64,000 nucleotides of DNA from Shewanella decolorationis S12 (GCF_000485795.1 NZ_AXZL01000072.1:62001-126000); one strand, 5' to 3'; shown: positions 9,280-19,413, counted from the stretch's first letter. The notes: generated by a model not told the origin, from the letters alone. Numbers and translations are program-made.

Positions 9280-9297
9280 AGCTAAGCATGCTTAGCT
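9280..9297. other. 18-bp perfect palindrome between GH13 genes
   Basis: AGCTAAGCATGCTTAGCT is fully self-complementary, with no loop spacer, right after the stop of the upstream GH13 gene. It could be a second arm of an intergenic processing structure or a protein-binding site. It does not match the TGCATACGTATGCA operator of this locus. Confidence 0.55.
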
Positions 9298-9314
9298 GCT
9301 TGATTGAGTATGGG

Positions 9315-11345
9315 TTATTGATGATTGAGTTCAAGCATCATAACGCCAGCATGGGGCAGAACAAGTGATTGATTCAGCTCGAACTTATCCTCCGAGAATA
9401 CAGAAATAGCAGAGCTATTACCCGCCAATACCTTGCTAAATCGGCTTAAATCCAGCGTTTGTGCTTGGTCATTCTTGTTGTAAATCACCATCACTTTATC
9501 CGCATCGGCTTGGTAGCAGGCATTGCCCGCTGCGGCCTGTTTGGCGGCGCATCGAAATTGCACATAAATGCCGTTTTGTGGCACAAAGTGCAGTAAATCG
9601 CCCGTTTGCAGCGCGGCTGAATGCTTACGGTAATTAAGCAGGGTGCGAATAAATGCTTGGGCCTGTTGCTGTTTAGCGTTTAGTCCTTTACCGCTAAAAC
9701 CGTTGACTTTGCTATTGGCAAAGCCACCCGGAAAATCACTACGCACTACACCGTCGTGGCGATCTTTGGTTGGGCTGGTCATCAATACTTCTGTGCCGTA
9801 AAACAGCTGCGGAATACGTTTGGCTGTCATTACATAGGTGAGGGCCATTTGATACAACGGCAGGTTTTCTTTTAGCAGACTATAAATCCGATTGGTATCG
9901 TGGTTACCTTCAAAGAGGACTAACTGGCTTGGGTTCGCATACACCACATCATTCGCTAACATCTCGTAAAGCTTGATAAAACCAGTATCCCAGCCTTCTG
10001 GCTCGTTCAGGCTTTCAAGTAGCTTTTCATAAAGTGGAAAATCCATCAGGCTCGGTAAATCTGAGGTATAACCATCGGCATTGATTTTGCCTTTTTGCCA
10101 ATAGGAGACGGTAATGGGATTGGCGGTCCACTCTTCACCGACAATATTAAAATGTGGGTATTCGGCCATTAAGGCTTTTGACCATTGGGCTAAAAAGGCT
10201 TTATCGGCGTAGGAGTAGGTGTCTTCACGAATTCCCGAAAGCCCCGCGTATTCCACCCACCAAATGCTGTTTTGAATAAGGTAAGTCGCAAGCTTTGGAT
10301 TGCGTTGATTAAGATCGGGCATCGAACCGACAAACCAACCGTCGACAAAATCCCGTTTATCCTGCATGTCGGCGTAGGGATCTTGCACTGTGGTGCGTCT
10401 ATGACTGGTAAAGCCCGGGTTGGTAGAACTGAGGCTGGTAAAACTGGCCGCAGGAGACGTTGTGGCGTTTTTTGCATCGGGATGCTGCGGGTAATTGAGC
10501 CAGTCACTGCTCGGTAAATCCTTTAGCCACCAATGGTTTGAGCCGATATGGTTAAGCACGACGTCTTTAATTACTCCAAGGCCATGTTGTTTGGCCTCAG
10601 TGACTAACCTTTGGTAATCCTGATTGCTGCCAAAACGCGGGTCGACCCGATAAAGATTGGTAATGGCGTAACCATGGTAGGAGTATTGGGCTTGGTTATT
10701 TTCAAGCAGTGGGTTGATCCACAGCTGAGTAACGCCCAGTTTAGCTAAGTAATCTAAGTGCTGGCGAATACCTTCAATATCGCCGCCATGGCGACCATCG
10801 GCATTTTCTGGTGCTGCATGCTCGAGCATATCCGCTTGATTGTCATTGCTTGGGTTGCCATTGGCGAATCGGTCTGGGGTGATAAGGTAAATCACGTCCT
10901 TATTACTAAAACCTTGGCGCTCACGGCTGCCTTCTGCCCGTGCCGCTAAAGTGTAAGGCAGTTGGAAGAGCTGTTTGTTGCCAGCGAAAATGCGGATGTC
11001 AAAGGTCTGTGGCTTGGCTTGGCGCAAGTCTAAATTGATAAACAAATAATGGGGATTATCTGTCTGCTCAATCCCTTCAAACACCACATCTTTGCTAGTA
11101 ATCTCAACCTTAAGCTGCGCAGCATCCGTGGGCACGGCATTATTGTGGAGCATTAGTTGCAACTTAGGATTATGCATGCCCGCCCACCAAGAGAGCGGTT
11201 CGATAGTTAAAGGGGCTGTTGAATTGACTTCACTAGCACTGAGATTGGCTGATAATAACGCTGTAGAATCGATTGTCCCTGCTTGAGTATTCCAACTGAT
11301 TAAAAAGCTAATACTGAGTAGTAGATGTCGTCGTGTGAAGACCAT
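9315..11345 (-). CDS. Secreted cyclomaltodextrinase/neopullulanase-type GH13 enzyme
   Basis: A 676-residue protein with a signal peptide (MVFTRRHLLLSISFLISWNTQA), an N-terminal immunoglobulin-like domain (about 30-135; LSWWAGMHNPKLQLMLH is typical of the cyclomaltodextrinase N domain), the catalytic barrel, and a C-terminal beta domain. Catalytic residues: Asp375 in GIREDTYS, Glu404 in VGEEW, Asp483 in EGNHDTNR. PDRFANGNP is typical of this subfamily. It probably degrades maltodextrins or cyclodextrins in the periplasm or at the cell surface. ATG at 11345 has AAGGA 8 bases upstream. It lies 68 bp downstream of the halogenase-like gene on the same strand and is likely co-transcribed. Confidence 0.87.
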   Translation of the reverse strand: MVFTRRHLLLSISFLISWNTQAGTIDSTALLSANLSASEVNSTAPLTIEPLSWWAGMHNPKLQLMLHNNAVPTDAAQLKVEITSKDVVFEGIEQTDNPHYLFINLDLRQAKPQTFDIRIFAGNKQLFQLPYTLAARAEGSRERQGFSNKDVIYLITPDRFANGNPSNDNQADMLEHAAPENADGRHGGDIEGIRQHLDYLAKLGVTQLWINPLLENNQAQYSYHGYAITNLYRVDPRFGSNQDYQRLVTEAKQHGLGVIKDVVLNHIGSNHWWLKDLPSSDWLNYPQHPDAKNATTSPAASFTSLSSTNPGFTSHRRTTVQDPYADMQDKRDFVDGWFVGSMPDLNQRNPKLATYLIQNSIWWVEYAGLSGIREDTYSYADKAFLAQWSKALMAEYPHFNIVGEEWTANPITVSYWQKGKINADGYTSDLPSLMDFPLYEKLLESLNEPEGWDTGFIKLYEMLANDVVYANPSQLVLFEGNHDTNRIYSLLKENLPLYQMALTYVMTAKRIPQLFYGTEVLMTSPTKDRHDGVVRSDFPGGFANSKVNGFSGKGLNAKQQQAQAFIRTLLNYRKHSAALQTGDLLHFVPQNGIYVQFRCAAKQAAAGNACYQADADKVMVIYNKNDQAQTLDLSRFSKVLAGNSSAISVFSEDKFELNQSLVLPHAGVMMLELNHQ

Positions 11346-11413
11346 AATTGTTCCTTATTCAGTGCCAAGTAAGTCAAGTATTTACACTTTTAGGCTTCTT
11401 TACTTGATGAGGC

Positions 11414-12904
11414 TTAAACTAGCTGTGCGAGATACTGTTCATGGGTTGGCATATTACTTACGGTGTTTTTGATTATCACTTTGATATTGCTTAAAAATTC
11501 AGTTAAAGCCTCAGGGGCGACTGTGTTTGCGAGTGGATTATAATCTGTAGGGATGATTCCCTGTCCTAACATCACTTGAACCCAAGCGGCTTCCGTAAAG
11601 AGTTCATCCTTGTGCCTAAAAATAGCGCCTGTTTCGCTAAAAAGGCTAATCTTCTGTTGCAAGCTTTCAGGTATCTGCATTTGCTGACAGGCGCTCCATA
11701 GCGTGTCGGTATCAGAATCTGAACGTCGGTTGAGATAATAATGCAAGATAATAAAATCGCGGATTTGTTCGAATTCCAGTTGGGACTGCCGGTTAAACTC
11801 ATCCACTGTTGCTTGGACTACACCTTGGTGGGGAAACAGTTTAGTTAAGCGAATGATGGCCGATTGCACTAAATGAATGCTTGTAGATTCAAGAGGTTCT
11901 AAAAAACCACTTGAGAGACCTATAGCAACACAATTATGTTGCCACTGTTTAAGCCTACGGCCAGGGATAAAGGATATTTTTTTCGGTTCAGCGAGAGGTT
12001 TACCTTCAAGTGTCGATAGTAGTTTTGCTTTCGCCTCTTCGTCTTTCATATAGCGGCTACTGTAAACAATGCCATTTCCTGTTCTATGTTGCAGCGGGAT
12101 CCGCCATTGCCAACCCGCCTCATGGGCGATAGCACGAGTATAAGGTTTTATCTCGCAGGCCTTTTCGCTTGGGACAGCGTATGCACTGTCGCACAGTAAC
12201 CAATCTTGGTAACTCTCATAGCCCACATTAAGTGTTTTTCCTATCAATAGGGCAGCAAAGCCTGAACAGTCAATAAAAAAGTCGCCTTGAACTGAGTTTC
12301 CAGAAACCAGCGTTAGGTTTGTAATATGTCCATTAGCGGCACAATTTACCGATTCAATTTTACCCTCAATGCGTTTTACTCCTGACTTTTCACTGTATTG
12401 TCGTAAAAGCAAAGCGTAGCGTGCGGCATCAAAATGGTAAGCGTGGGTGAGACCAGAGAGAGGCGAATGGGGAATTTGTTCAAGAGATTGAAATTTATTG
12501 TTTAAGGCGGCTTGGTAATTAAGTGAATAATCCCAAAATGATGCCATCATCTCGGGTTGAGTACTGAGCCAGTATTGGTGAAACTGCGTATAGCCAATAT
12601 CTTTTCCTATATTACCAAAAGCGTGCATATAGCTATCACCCTGCTTACCCCAGTGTTCAAATTGAATACCGAGTTTAAAGGTGGCATGGGTTGCTTGAAT
12701 AAATTCGTTTTCGGGGATCCCAAGAACACTGTTGAATAACTGCAGTGGTGGAATAGTGGCTTCTCCAACACCAATGGTGCCTATATCTTCTGACTCTACG
12801 AGAGTAATGTTAAGGGTGTGTTTAAATAATTTCGCTAATAATGCGGCCGTCATCCAGCCCGAAGTGCCGCCACCTACAATGACAATATCTTTGATTTGAC
12901 TCAT
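11414..12904 (-). CDS. Tryptophan halogenase-family flavoprotein
   Basis: A FAD-dependent halogenase-family protein (PF04820). The N-terminal dinucleotide site is IVIVGGGTSGWMTA (residues 8-21). The family signature W-x-W-x-I-P appears as WQWRIP around residue 264. LSSGFLEPLESTSIHLVQ is the conserved flavin-contacting stretch. Biochemically known members chlorinate or brominate tryptophan. In Alteromonadales and Caulobacterales, copies next to carbohydrate TonB receptors are common and have no proven halogenation role. Its place between the TonB receptor and secreted GH13 enzymes suggests a part in sugar acquisition, not secondary metabolism. The reaction is unknown. Confidence 0.88.
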   Translation of the reverse strand: MSQIKDIVIVGGGTSGWMTAALLAKLFKHTLNITLVESEDIGTIGVGEATIPPLQLFNSVLGIPENEFIQATHATFKLGIQFEHWGKQGDSYMHAFGNIGKDIGYTQFHQYWLSTQPEMMASFWDYSLNYQAALNNKFQSLEQIPHSPLSGLTHAYHFDAARYALLLRQYSEKSGVKRIEGKIESVNCAANGHITNLTLVSGNSVQGDFFIDCSGFAALLIGKTLNVGYESYQDWLLCDSAYAVPSEKACEIKPYTRAIAHEAGWQWRIPLQHRTGNGIVYSSRYMKDEEAKAKLLSTLEGKPLAEPKKISFIPGRRLKQWQHNCVAIGLSSGFLEPLESTSIHLVQSAIIRLTKLFPHQGVVQATVDEFNRQSQLEFEQIRDFIILHYYLNRRSDSDTDTLWSACQQMQIPESLQQKISLFSETGAIFRHKDELFTEAAWVQVMLGQGIIPTDYNPLANTVAPEALTEFLSNIKVIIKNTVSNMPTHEQYLAQLV

Positions 12905-12971
12905 GATCTAAGCCCTTTAGTTGAGGTTTAAGGCTGATGACTAAATGGGAAATTACTGATAGTGGAACAAT

Positions 12972-13008
12972 AAAGAGAAAAGCCTCTGCAATAGATTGCA
13001 GAGGCTTG
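12972..13008 (-). terminator. Terminator after the TonB receptor gene
   Basis: An 11-bp stem (12980-12990 with 12998-13008) is followed on the minus strand by TTTTCTCTTTATT. It would end or attenuate the receptor transcript before the halogenase-like gene, allowing far more receptor than downstream enzymes. Confidence 0.8.
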
Positions 13009-13020
13009 GTACCTAAACTA

Positions 13021-15744
13021 TTAGAACTTATAGTTAGCGCCTAACATAAAGTTACGGCCATAGTTTTGATAATCGCGAACTAAACGTTGATCCGAACCTG
13101 TGTATGATGTGAAAGGTTCATTGGTTAAGTTGTTGACTTGGAAAAGAATTGATAATCCATACAGTGATTCAATTCCACTTTCGCTAAAGTCATAACTCAC
13201 TTGGGCATCAACTACTGTTTCGGCTTTAATGTTCACGTTTTCACGTTGCAAACTGATCTTAGTCACTTCACCAAGGAAGTCACTGCGATAACGTGAGCTG
13301 ATACGTGCTTCAAAGCCTGAATTTTCATAATAAACGGTTGCGTTTAAGGTTTTTTCAGACAAGCCTGGCAACGTTGTTGGTTCGCTTGTTGGTGTTTCTT
13401 TTACTTCACTGTCAGTGTATGAACCACTTAGCACTGTACCAAAGCCACTGAGTACATCGGCAAACATACCAAAGTCTAAGGAGACGGCGGCCTCAACCCC
13501 TTGAACGTAACCACCTTCACCATTTTGAGGTTGTGTGATTACGCCGATTGGATTACCTGGTACACCTGGGAATAGGGTGCTGAAGTCGAAATCGACTTTT
13601 TGATCGTAAACATAGTTCTCTAGGTCTTTATAAAACACTGCAACAGAGAAATAGCCTTGATCACTAAAGTAGTTCTCGTAACTTAAATCATACTGACGTG
13701 CTAACCAAGGACGAAGTTCTGGATTACCTGCGTTTCCTGTCCAGTTAACGCCATCATTTGGATTTTGGTTATAGCTGTAGTTCAGGTTGGCATTCATCTT
13801 GTCCATGCGTGAACGGGTTAATGTTCGCGCAGCTGCAAAACGCACCACTTGGCTTTCAGCTACTTCAAAGCTTAAGTTTAAGCTTGGCAGCCATTCTACG
13901 TAGGAGTCTCCCGCGGTACGCGGAGTTAAAATCACTTTGCCAGCTTCTACTGTGGCAACAGTACCATCTGATGATTGATCGGTATAAACCGCCTGTAAGC
14001 CAGCATTACCAGTGAATGGAATACCGAATACTTCAGACTCTAAATTTGCTAACACATAGCCTGTTGTGACTTCTTCCTGTACTGCCCAAGAGTTGGTCGC
14101 GCGGCTTAAATCCACATCGGCGACGTCGGTTTCTATATAGTTGCCGTCGTTATAGAAAGCTAAAGAGTCATAGCTGAGTACATCGCCCATGCCAAAGAAG
14201 GCGAGGGAAGTAGGATCAAGTAAGTACTGATCTGGTACTGTCATAGTGTAATCGGCAGAACCATCATAGCCTTTAAGGGTTAAATAGTAGCCCTTGTCAA
14301 CTTTGGTTTTGTCACGATCAGTCCGGTTAACACCAAATTCAACACTACGAATTGCGCCACTGTCGAGCACATATTCGGCACTGAGACGGAAAGATTTTAG
14401 TTCATCTTCAATTTCAGGTTTATTAATAAAACCGTCCTGAGTGTTGGCGCCAAGTGGACTACCCCAACCGAGAGGATCACCGAGTTTTATTACATTTTTA
14501 TCTGCATAATCAAGGTTATGGTCGAAAACATATCCGCCTTTACCATTGTAGGCAAAGCTTAAGTCATCAACAGCGCCAACACCTGTACCGCGACCTGTGC
14601 CTGAGTAGCTCTCCATACCGATGTCGGTACGATTTGCCTTAGAGAGTGACACGTCAGCTTCAAGGTTCCAGCTATCATTAATGCTGAATTTGTTGTTCCA
14701 GCCGATAGATAAGGAATCTGCGTCACGTTTGTTCACGTCATTGCGGACAACAACTTCAGCTCCTTTGATAACGCCTTCTGTCACTAAACCATCTACTGTG
14801 GTGGTGGCGACGACACCGCCATTGGTTCCCCATGCCGCAGGGATTTCAATACCACGCAAACGTTGGTCATCTACAAATTTTGAGTAATAGACATCCAATG
14901 TAGAATGGAAACGGTCGTTTGGTGCATACTCAACCACAGCCAGTAGGCCATCACGCTCTAATTCACTCGAGCGAACAAAGGGTTTTGCGCCACCTAATAC
15001 ACTGTCACCATTAGCATTATCTGGATAACCCCATGCTTGCCAACGTTCTTCTTGGTTGGGAGACATCATGCGAGCATAACCAATGGCGACACCTAAGGTA
15101 TCATCGGCAAATTGGTCAATATAAGAAATACTACCGCGGTAACCTTTGTCGTCGGAGCCACTGTTGAGTGCGCCCAGGTCGTTCATTTCACCGCGCACTG
15201 CAACCGCAATCGTTTGTTCACCATGTGAAAGAGGGCTAATGGTTTGCATATCAACGGTACCGCCAATAGCTTGTGCCATTACCGATGCATCTGGTGTTTT
15301 GTACACGACGACACGGTTAAGTAATTCGGATGGATATTGGTCAAACTCAACACTGCGGTTATCGTTAACTGAGGCTTGTTCACGACCATTGAGTGTTGCT
15401 GTGGTAAAATCGGGTCCCATTCCGCGAATCGAAATCACGTTTGCACGACCATCTAAACGTTGGGCTGAGACGCCTGGTAGTCGGGCAAGCGATTCGGCGA
15501 TACTCACATCAGGTAACTTACCAATATCTTCAGCAGAAATCGCTTCAACGATAGAAGAAGATGACATTTTTAAAGATTGGGATTCTTGCAAGCTACGGCG
15601 AATACCTGTCACTTGAATGACTTCTATATTTTCGTCTTTGGTTGCTGTCGATTGTGCAGTAGTATCATCTGCTGCGTAGGTGTGCATACTGGCGCCTGCA
15701 GCAACGAGTGCTAAGGTCAGCAAGCTGGGTTTAAATCGCATCAT
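13021..15744 (-). CDS. TonB-dependent receptor, probable maltodextrin outer-membrane transporter
   Basis: A 907-residue outer-membrane receptor. It has a signal peptide (MMRFKPSLLTLALVAAGASMHTYA) and a TonB box region (ENIEVIQVTGIRRSL). The plug domain includes AEDIGKLPDVSIAESLARLPG and RGMGPDFTTATLNGRE, then a 22-strand type barrel ends in aromatic Phe (FMLGANYKF). The sequence fits the Xanthomonas-Caulobacter TonB receptor group used for complex carbohydrates. The divergent alpha-glucosidase, the secreted GH13 enzymes and shared operator palindromes point to maltose or maltodextrin as cargo; the substrate is inferred. ATG at 15744 has GGGGAAG upstream, and a second ATG follows directly. Confidence 0.88.
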   Translation of the reverse strand: MMRFKPSLLTLALVAAGASMHTYAADDTTAQSTATKDENIEVIQVTGIRRSLQESQSLKMSSSSIVEAISAEDIGKLPDVSIAESLARLPGVSAQRLDGRANVISIRGMGPDFTTATLNGREQASVNDNRSVEFDQYPSELLNRVVVYKTPDASVMAQAIGGTVDMQTISPLSHGEQTIAVAVRGEMNDLGALNSGSDDKGYRGSISYIDQFADDTLGVAIGYARMMSPNQEERWQAWGYPDNANGDSVLGGAKPFVRSSELERDGLLAVVEYAPNDRFHSTLDVYYSKFVDDQRLRGIEIPAAWGTNGGVVATTTVDGLVTEGVIKGAEVVVRNDVNKRDADSLSIGWNNKFSINDSWNLEADVSLSKANRTDIGMESYSGTGRGTGVGAVDDLSFAYNGKGGYVFDHNLDYADKNVIKLGDPLGWGSPLGANTQDGFINKPEIEDELKSFRLSAEYVLDSGAIRSVEFGVNRTDRDKTKVDKGYYLTLKGYDGSADYTMTVPDQYLLDPTSLAFFGMGDVLSYDSLAFYNDGNYIETDVADVDLSRATNSWAVQEEVTTGYVLANLESEVFGIPFTGNAGLQAVYTDQSSDGTVATVEAGKVILTPRTAGDSYVEWLPSLNLSFEVAESQVVRFAAARTLTRSRMDKMNANLNYSYNQNPNDGVNWTGNAGNPELRPWLARQYDLSYENYFSDQGYFSVAVFYKDLENYVYDQKVDFDFSTLFPGVPGNPIGVITQPQNGEGGYVQGVEAAVSLDFGMFADVLSGFGTVLSGSYTDSEVKETPTSEPTTLPGLSEKTLNATVYYENSGFEARISSRYRSDFLGEVTKISLQRENVNIKAETVVDAQVSYDFSESGIESLYGLSILFQVNNLTNEPFTSYTGSDQRLVRDYQNYGRNFMLGANYKF

Positions 15745-15931
15745 TTCTATCTTCCCCTTGAAGTCGCTTTTTACCGCTTATGTAGAGCGTTTTATCGTTA
15801 TTACCGCATTGTTTATGCGGCCTTTTTTGGTATTTCGGCGCTTAATTGACTGCATAAGTGCTGCGTTTATGACCAAATTGTTATGCAACGGTGAAGATAC
15901 TACTCCCGAGAATCTTGGCCTCACAATATTG

Positions 15932-15945
15932 TGCATACGTATTCA
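15932..15945. promoter_or_regulatory. Half-conserved operator (TGCATACGTATTCA)
   Basis: This matches the perfect palindrome at 16081 at all but two positions. It lies about 190 bp upstream of the TonB receptor start, within the 497-bp divergent gap. It is likely a LacI-family (MalR-like) site controlling the minus-strand arm. No regulator gene is in the window. Confidence 0.65.
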
Positions 15946-16080
15946 ATAGCTCCTGCGACCGCTAAAACCCCGTTTTTGACCAAAAAAAGTCCGATTTAAT
16001 CTCTGGTTGATTTAATGCAACCTTATGTTAGTAAAGGGTTAATTTTAACTCAATCAGACAAATCTAATGATAGCCTGCTT

Positions 16081-16094
16081 TGCATACGTATGCA
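16081..16094. promoter_or_regulatory. Perfect 14-bp operator palindrome (TGCATACGTATGCA)
   Basis: A fully symmetric site with a central CG, the usual layout for LacI-family operators. It is about 150 bp upstream of the alpha-glucosidase start. A further partial match, CACGTATGC, lies at 16121-16129. Together with 15932 these explain most of the otherwise empty divergent gap. Confidence 0.72.
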
Positions 16095-16241
16095 GGCGTA
16101 TTGAACCTTATTTCCTTGTTCACGTATGCTCGTTGCCACTAATACAAGCCGTAGCGCCTTTACTCCGCAGTAACATGATTGTAACTGCTGGTGTGAGAAT
16201 TTTTGGGGTAGCTCGCTGAAGAATAAGGATAAAGGGGCATT

Positions 16242-17864
16242 ATGAGTGAGTTAACCTGGTGGCGTGGAGCCGTGATTTATCAAGTCTATCCACGCAGCCT
16301 TTTAGATACCAATGGCGACGGCGTAGGCGATCTTCGCGGGATCATTACTAAGTTGGATTATATTGCCAGCCTGAATGTGGATGCCATTTGGATTTCACCC
16401 TTTTTTAAATCCCCCATTGCCGACTTTGGTTACGATATCAGTGATTATCGCGAGGTCGATCCCTTATTCGGTTCGATGCAGGATTTCGATGAGCTGATTG
16501 AAAAAGCCCATCAACGCGGTATTAAAGTCATTATCGATCAAGTATTAAGTCATACATCCGATCAACATGCGTGGTTTATCGAGAGTCGTGAGAGCCGTAC
16601 CAATCCTAAGGCCGATTGGTATGTATGGGCTGATCCTAAGGAAGATGGCACCGCCCCAAATAATTGGTTAGCGATCTTTGGTGGTTGCGCTTGGGAGTGG
16701 GAACCGCGCAGACAACAATATTATCTGCACAACTTTTTACGCAGCCAACCCGATATCAACTTCCACAATCCTGAAGTACGCCAAGCCGTGTTAGATAATG
16801 TGGAGTTTTGGTTGAAGAAGGGGGTCGATGGTTTCCGCTTAGATGCGATTACCTTCTGTTATCACGATGAACAGCTTAGGGATAATCCGGCCAAACCTAA
16901 GGATAAACGCCAAGGGCGCGGCTTTAGTGAAGATAATCCCTATGCCTATCAGTACCATTACTACAATAACGATCGCCCACAAACAATTCTATTTATTGAA
17001 GAATTACGCCAGTTAATCAATCGCTATCCGGGGGCTGTGACCTTAGGTGAAGTTTCTGCTGAGGATTCACTCGCCGTGATGGCTGCCTACACCAAGGGCG
17101 AAGACCGCTTACACATGGCCTACAGTTTTGAGCTGCTGACCGATGACTATAGCGCTGCTTATATCCGCCAAACGGTAGAAGCCTTGGAAGCGAGTATCGG
17201 TGACGGCTGGCCTTGCTGGGCGATTGGAAATCATGATGTGCAGCGGGTTGCTAGCCGTTGGGGGCAGGGCAAACAAACCCGTGATATGGTCAAAATGCTT
17301 AATGCGATGCTTTGTTCACTTCGCGGCAGCGTGTGTAGTTACCAAGGGGAAGAACTAGGCTTAACCGAAGCGCCAATCGAATTCCATGAATTGCAGGACC
17401 CTTTCGGTAAAACCTTCTGGCCGATGTTTAAGGGGCGAGATGGGTGCCGAACTCCAATTCCATGGGAACAATATGCTGATTTTAATGGCTTTAGCCAAGT
17501 CTCACCTTGGTTGCCCGTGGCACCGGCTCATCAGGCGCTCGCTGTCGATGTGCAGGAAGCGGATAGTCAATCGGTATTGCATAGCTATCGTCAGTTTCTC
17601 GCGTGGCGCAAAGGCTATCCTATTTTAATCGAAGGGGAGATCGAGTTTCTCGATGTGCCAGAGCCGTTATTGGTGTTTGTGCGTACCCTCGGAGAACAAA
17701 AGTTACTGGTATGCTTCAACCTGCAAGATATCGATCTTGAGTTACCCTTGAATGCACTTAGCATCCAGCAAGAAATCACAGGTCACGGTCTGAAAACTGC
17801 GCAAAGAAGCGCTAATACATTGACATTTTCGGCCTACGCCTGCTTTTATGCGTTGTTGAACTAG
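16242..17864 (+). CDS. Intracellular alpha-glucosidase (GH13, oligo-1,6-glucosidase type)
   Basis: A 540-residue GH13 enzyme without a signal peptide, so cytoplasmic. Conserved regions: YQVYPRSLLDTNGDGVGDL at the N-terminus, GFRLDAITF (nucleophile Asp201), TLGEVSAE (acid Glu270) and IGNHDVQR (Asp332). The sequence around QGEELGLTEA is typical of the GH13 alpha-glucosidase/isomaltase branch. It should split maltose and short maltodextrins to glucose after import. AAGGATAAAGGGG precedes the ATG. The sugar MFS gene follows 125 bp downstream on the same strand, and both are probably controlled from the upstream palindromes. Confidence 0.92.
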   Translation: MSELTWWRGAVIYQVYPRSLLDTNGDGVGDLRGIITKLDYIASLNVDAIWISPFFKSPIADFGYDISDYREVDPLFGSMQDFDELIEKAHQRGIKVIIDQVLSHTSDQHAWFIESRESRTNPKADWYVWADPKEDGTAPNNWLAIFGGCAWEWEPRRQQYYLHNFLRSQPDINFHNPEVRQAVLDNVEFWLKKGVDGFRLDAITFCYHDEQLRDNPAKPKDKRQGRGFSEDNPYAYQYHYYNNDRPQTILFIEELRQLINRYPGAVTLGEVSAEDSLAVMAAYTKGEDRLHMAYSFELLTDDYSAAYIRQTVEALEASIGDGWPCWAIGNHDVQRVASRWGQGKQTRDMVKMLNAMLCSLRGSVCSYQGEELGLTEAPIEFHELQDPFGKTFWPMFKGRDGCRTPIPWEQYADFNGFSQVSPWLPVAPAHQALAVDVQEADSQSVLHSYRQFLAWRKGYPILIEGEIEFLDVPEPLLVFVRTLGEQKLLVCFNLQDIDLELPLNALSIQQEITGHGLKTAQRSANTLTFSAYACFYALLN

Positions 17865-17989
17865 TTTCGACTGGGCATAACACCACTTCGGACGGGCAGC
17901 ACAAGTTGATTGTAGCAGCCTGTCGTTGTACGAAAACGCCTAAGGGACATTCCCTTTAGATAATAAAAACATGATTAGAGAGCACAACT

Positions 17990-19261
17990 ATGGCGTCATC
18001 TATTAACACCAGCAGCCACACGAGCAGCGTGAGCGAGGCGGGAAACGGTAATTATCGTTTTGCGTTAGTCTCATTGACCTCACTGTTTTTTATGTGGGGC
18101 TTTATCACTTGTTTGAACGATATCCTGATCCCCCATCTTAAGGCGGTGTTTTCACTCAATTACACCCAAGCGATGTTGATCCAGTTTTGTTTCTTTGGCG
18201 CCTATTTTTTGGTGTCGATTCCCGCAGGCCAGTTGGTTAAAAAGTTAGGCTATCAAAAAGGTATAGTTACCGGATTAGTGATTGCGAGTCTTGGTTGTGG
18301 GCTATTTTATCCTGCCGCATCCCTTGCAATCTACGGTTTATTCCTCGGCGCGCTGTTTGTATTAGCATCAGGGATCACCATTTTACAGGTGGCGGCTAAC
18401 CCCTATGTTAATGCGCTTGGCAGCAGCGAGACCGCATCGAGCCGTTTAAACCTGACTCAAGCATTCAACTCTTTAGGGACCACGGTTGCACCATTTTTTG
18501 GCTCGATTTTGATTTTGTCCGTGGCAGCGACGGCATCTTCTGAACTAGCGCAAGCCAATGCCGAGGCAGAAGTGGTTAAGTTGCCTTACTTATTGTTGGC
18601 TGCGGCACTTGCGGTACTGGCGATTATTTTCGCGAAGTTAGATTTGCCAGTGATCCGTGAACACAGCGAAGCCGCTGCGGGCGAAGCACAAACTTATTTA
18701 GGCAAGACCAGCGCACTGCAAAGCACGCATTTAGTGCTGGGAGCGGTGGGGATTTTTGTCTATGTGGGCGCAGAAGTCTCGATTGGCAGCTTCTTAGTCA
18801 ACTTCCTTGGTGAATCACACATAGCTGGCATGCCAGAGGAGCAAGCGGCCCATTACATCGCCTATTATTGGGGTGGCGCTATGGTCGGCCGCTTTATTGG
18901 TTCGGCGGTAATGCAAAAAATCCCCGCAGGCACAGTGCTTGCCTTCAACGCCTTTATGGCGGCTTTGCTAGTGCTGGTTGCTATGACTACCAGTGGCAGT
19001 GTTGCTATGTGGGCGATTTTGGGTGTGGGATTATTTAACTCAATTATGTTCCCGACCATTTTCAGTTTAGCACTGCGTGACTTAGGCCCCCACACTTCGC
19101 AGGGTAGCGGTATTCTCTGTTTAGCCATTGTAGGTGGTGCGATTGTGCCATTATTACAGGGCGTATTAGCCGATAACTTAGGTATTCAATTGGCCTTTAT
19201 TCTGCCAGTGGTGTGCTACGGTTTTATCCTGTTTTACGGTGCGAAAGGTTCTAAAATGTAA
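17990..19261 (+). CDS. Sugar MFS transporter (FucP / glucose-galactose type)
   Basis: A 423-residue major facilitator with 12 predicted membrane helices. The FucP-family opening [21 protein letters not shown] and [12 protein letters not shown] are the best markers. It should import a hexose or short oligosaccharide across the inner membrane by proton symport. Beside alpha-glucosidase, glucose or maltose is the likely substrate. This family includes Shewanella permeases that replaced classical ABC or PTS uptake systems. Ribosome binding site AGAG is weak. It ends at a strong terminator. Confidence 0.88.
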   Translation: MASSINTSSHTSSVSEAGNGNYRFALVSLTSLFFMWGFITCLNDILIPHLKAVFSLNYTQAMLIQFCFFGAYFLVSIPAGQLVKKLGYQKGIVTGLVIASLGCGLFYPAASLAIYGLFLGALFVLASGITILQVAANPYVNALGSSETASSRLNLTQAFNSLGTTVAPFFGSILILSVAATASSELAQANAEAEVVKLPYLLLAAALAVLAIIFAKLDLPVIREHSEAAAGEAQTYLGKTSALQSTHLVLGAVGIFVYVGAEVSIGSFLVNFLGESHIAGMPEEQAAHYIAYYWGGAMVGRFIGSAVMQKIPAGTVLAFNAFMAALLVLVAMTTSGSVAMWAILGVGLFNSIMFPTIFSLALRDLGPHTSQGSGILCLAIVGGAIVPLLQGVLADNLGIQLAFILPVVCYGFILFYGAKGSKM

Positions 19262-19280
19262 CTGCATCGGCCGATTCGAG

Positions 19281-19310
19281 AAAAGCGATCCCCAAGGATC
19301 GCTTTTTTAT
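19281..19310 (+). terminator. Rho-independent terminator of the plus-strand sugar operon
   Basis: AAAAGCGATCC pairs with GGATCGCTTTT across a short loop, with a TTTTTT run. It is 20 bases after the MFS stop codon. Confidence 0.9.
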
Positions 19311-19413
19311 TGGACTTTTTTGTTCCGAAACGGCAACTAGGTATCTGTTTACTTGCGTAATAGTGTCTGACCTCCTATGATCCTCCGGTTTTATTACTCA
19401 CGGTGACCTGTAA

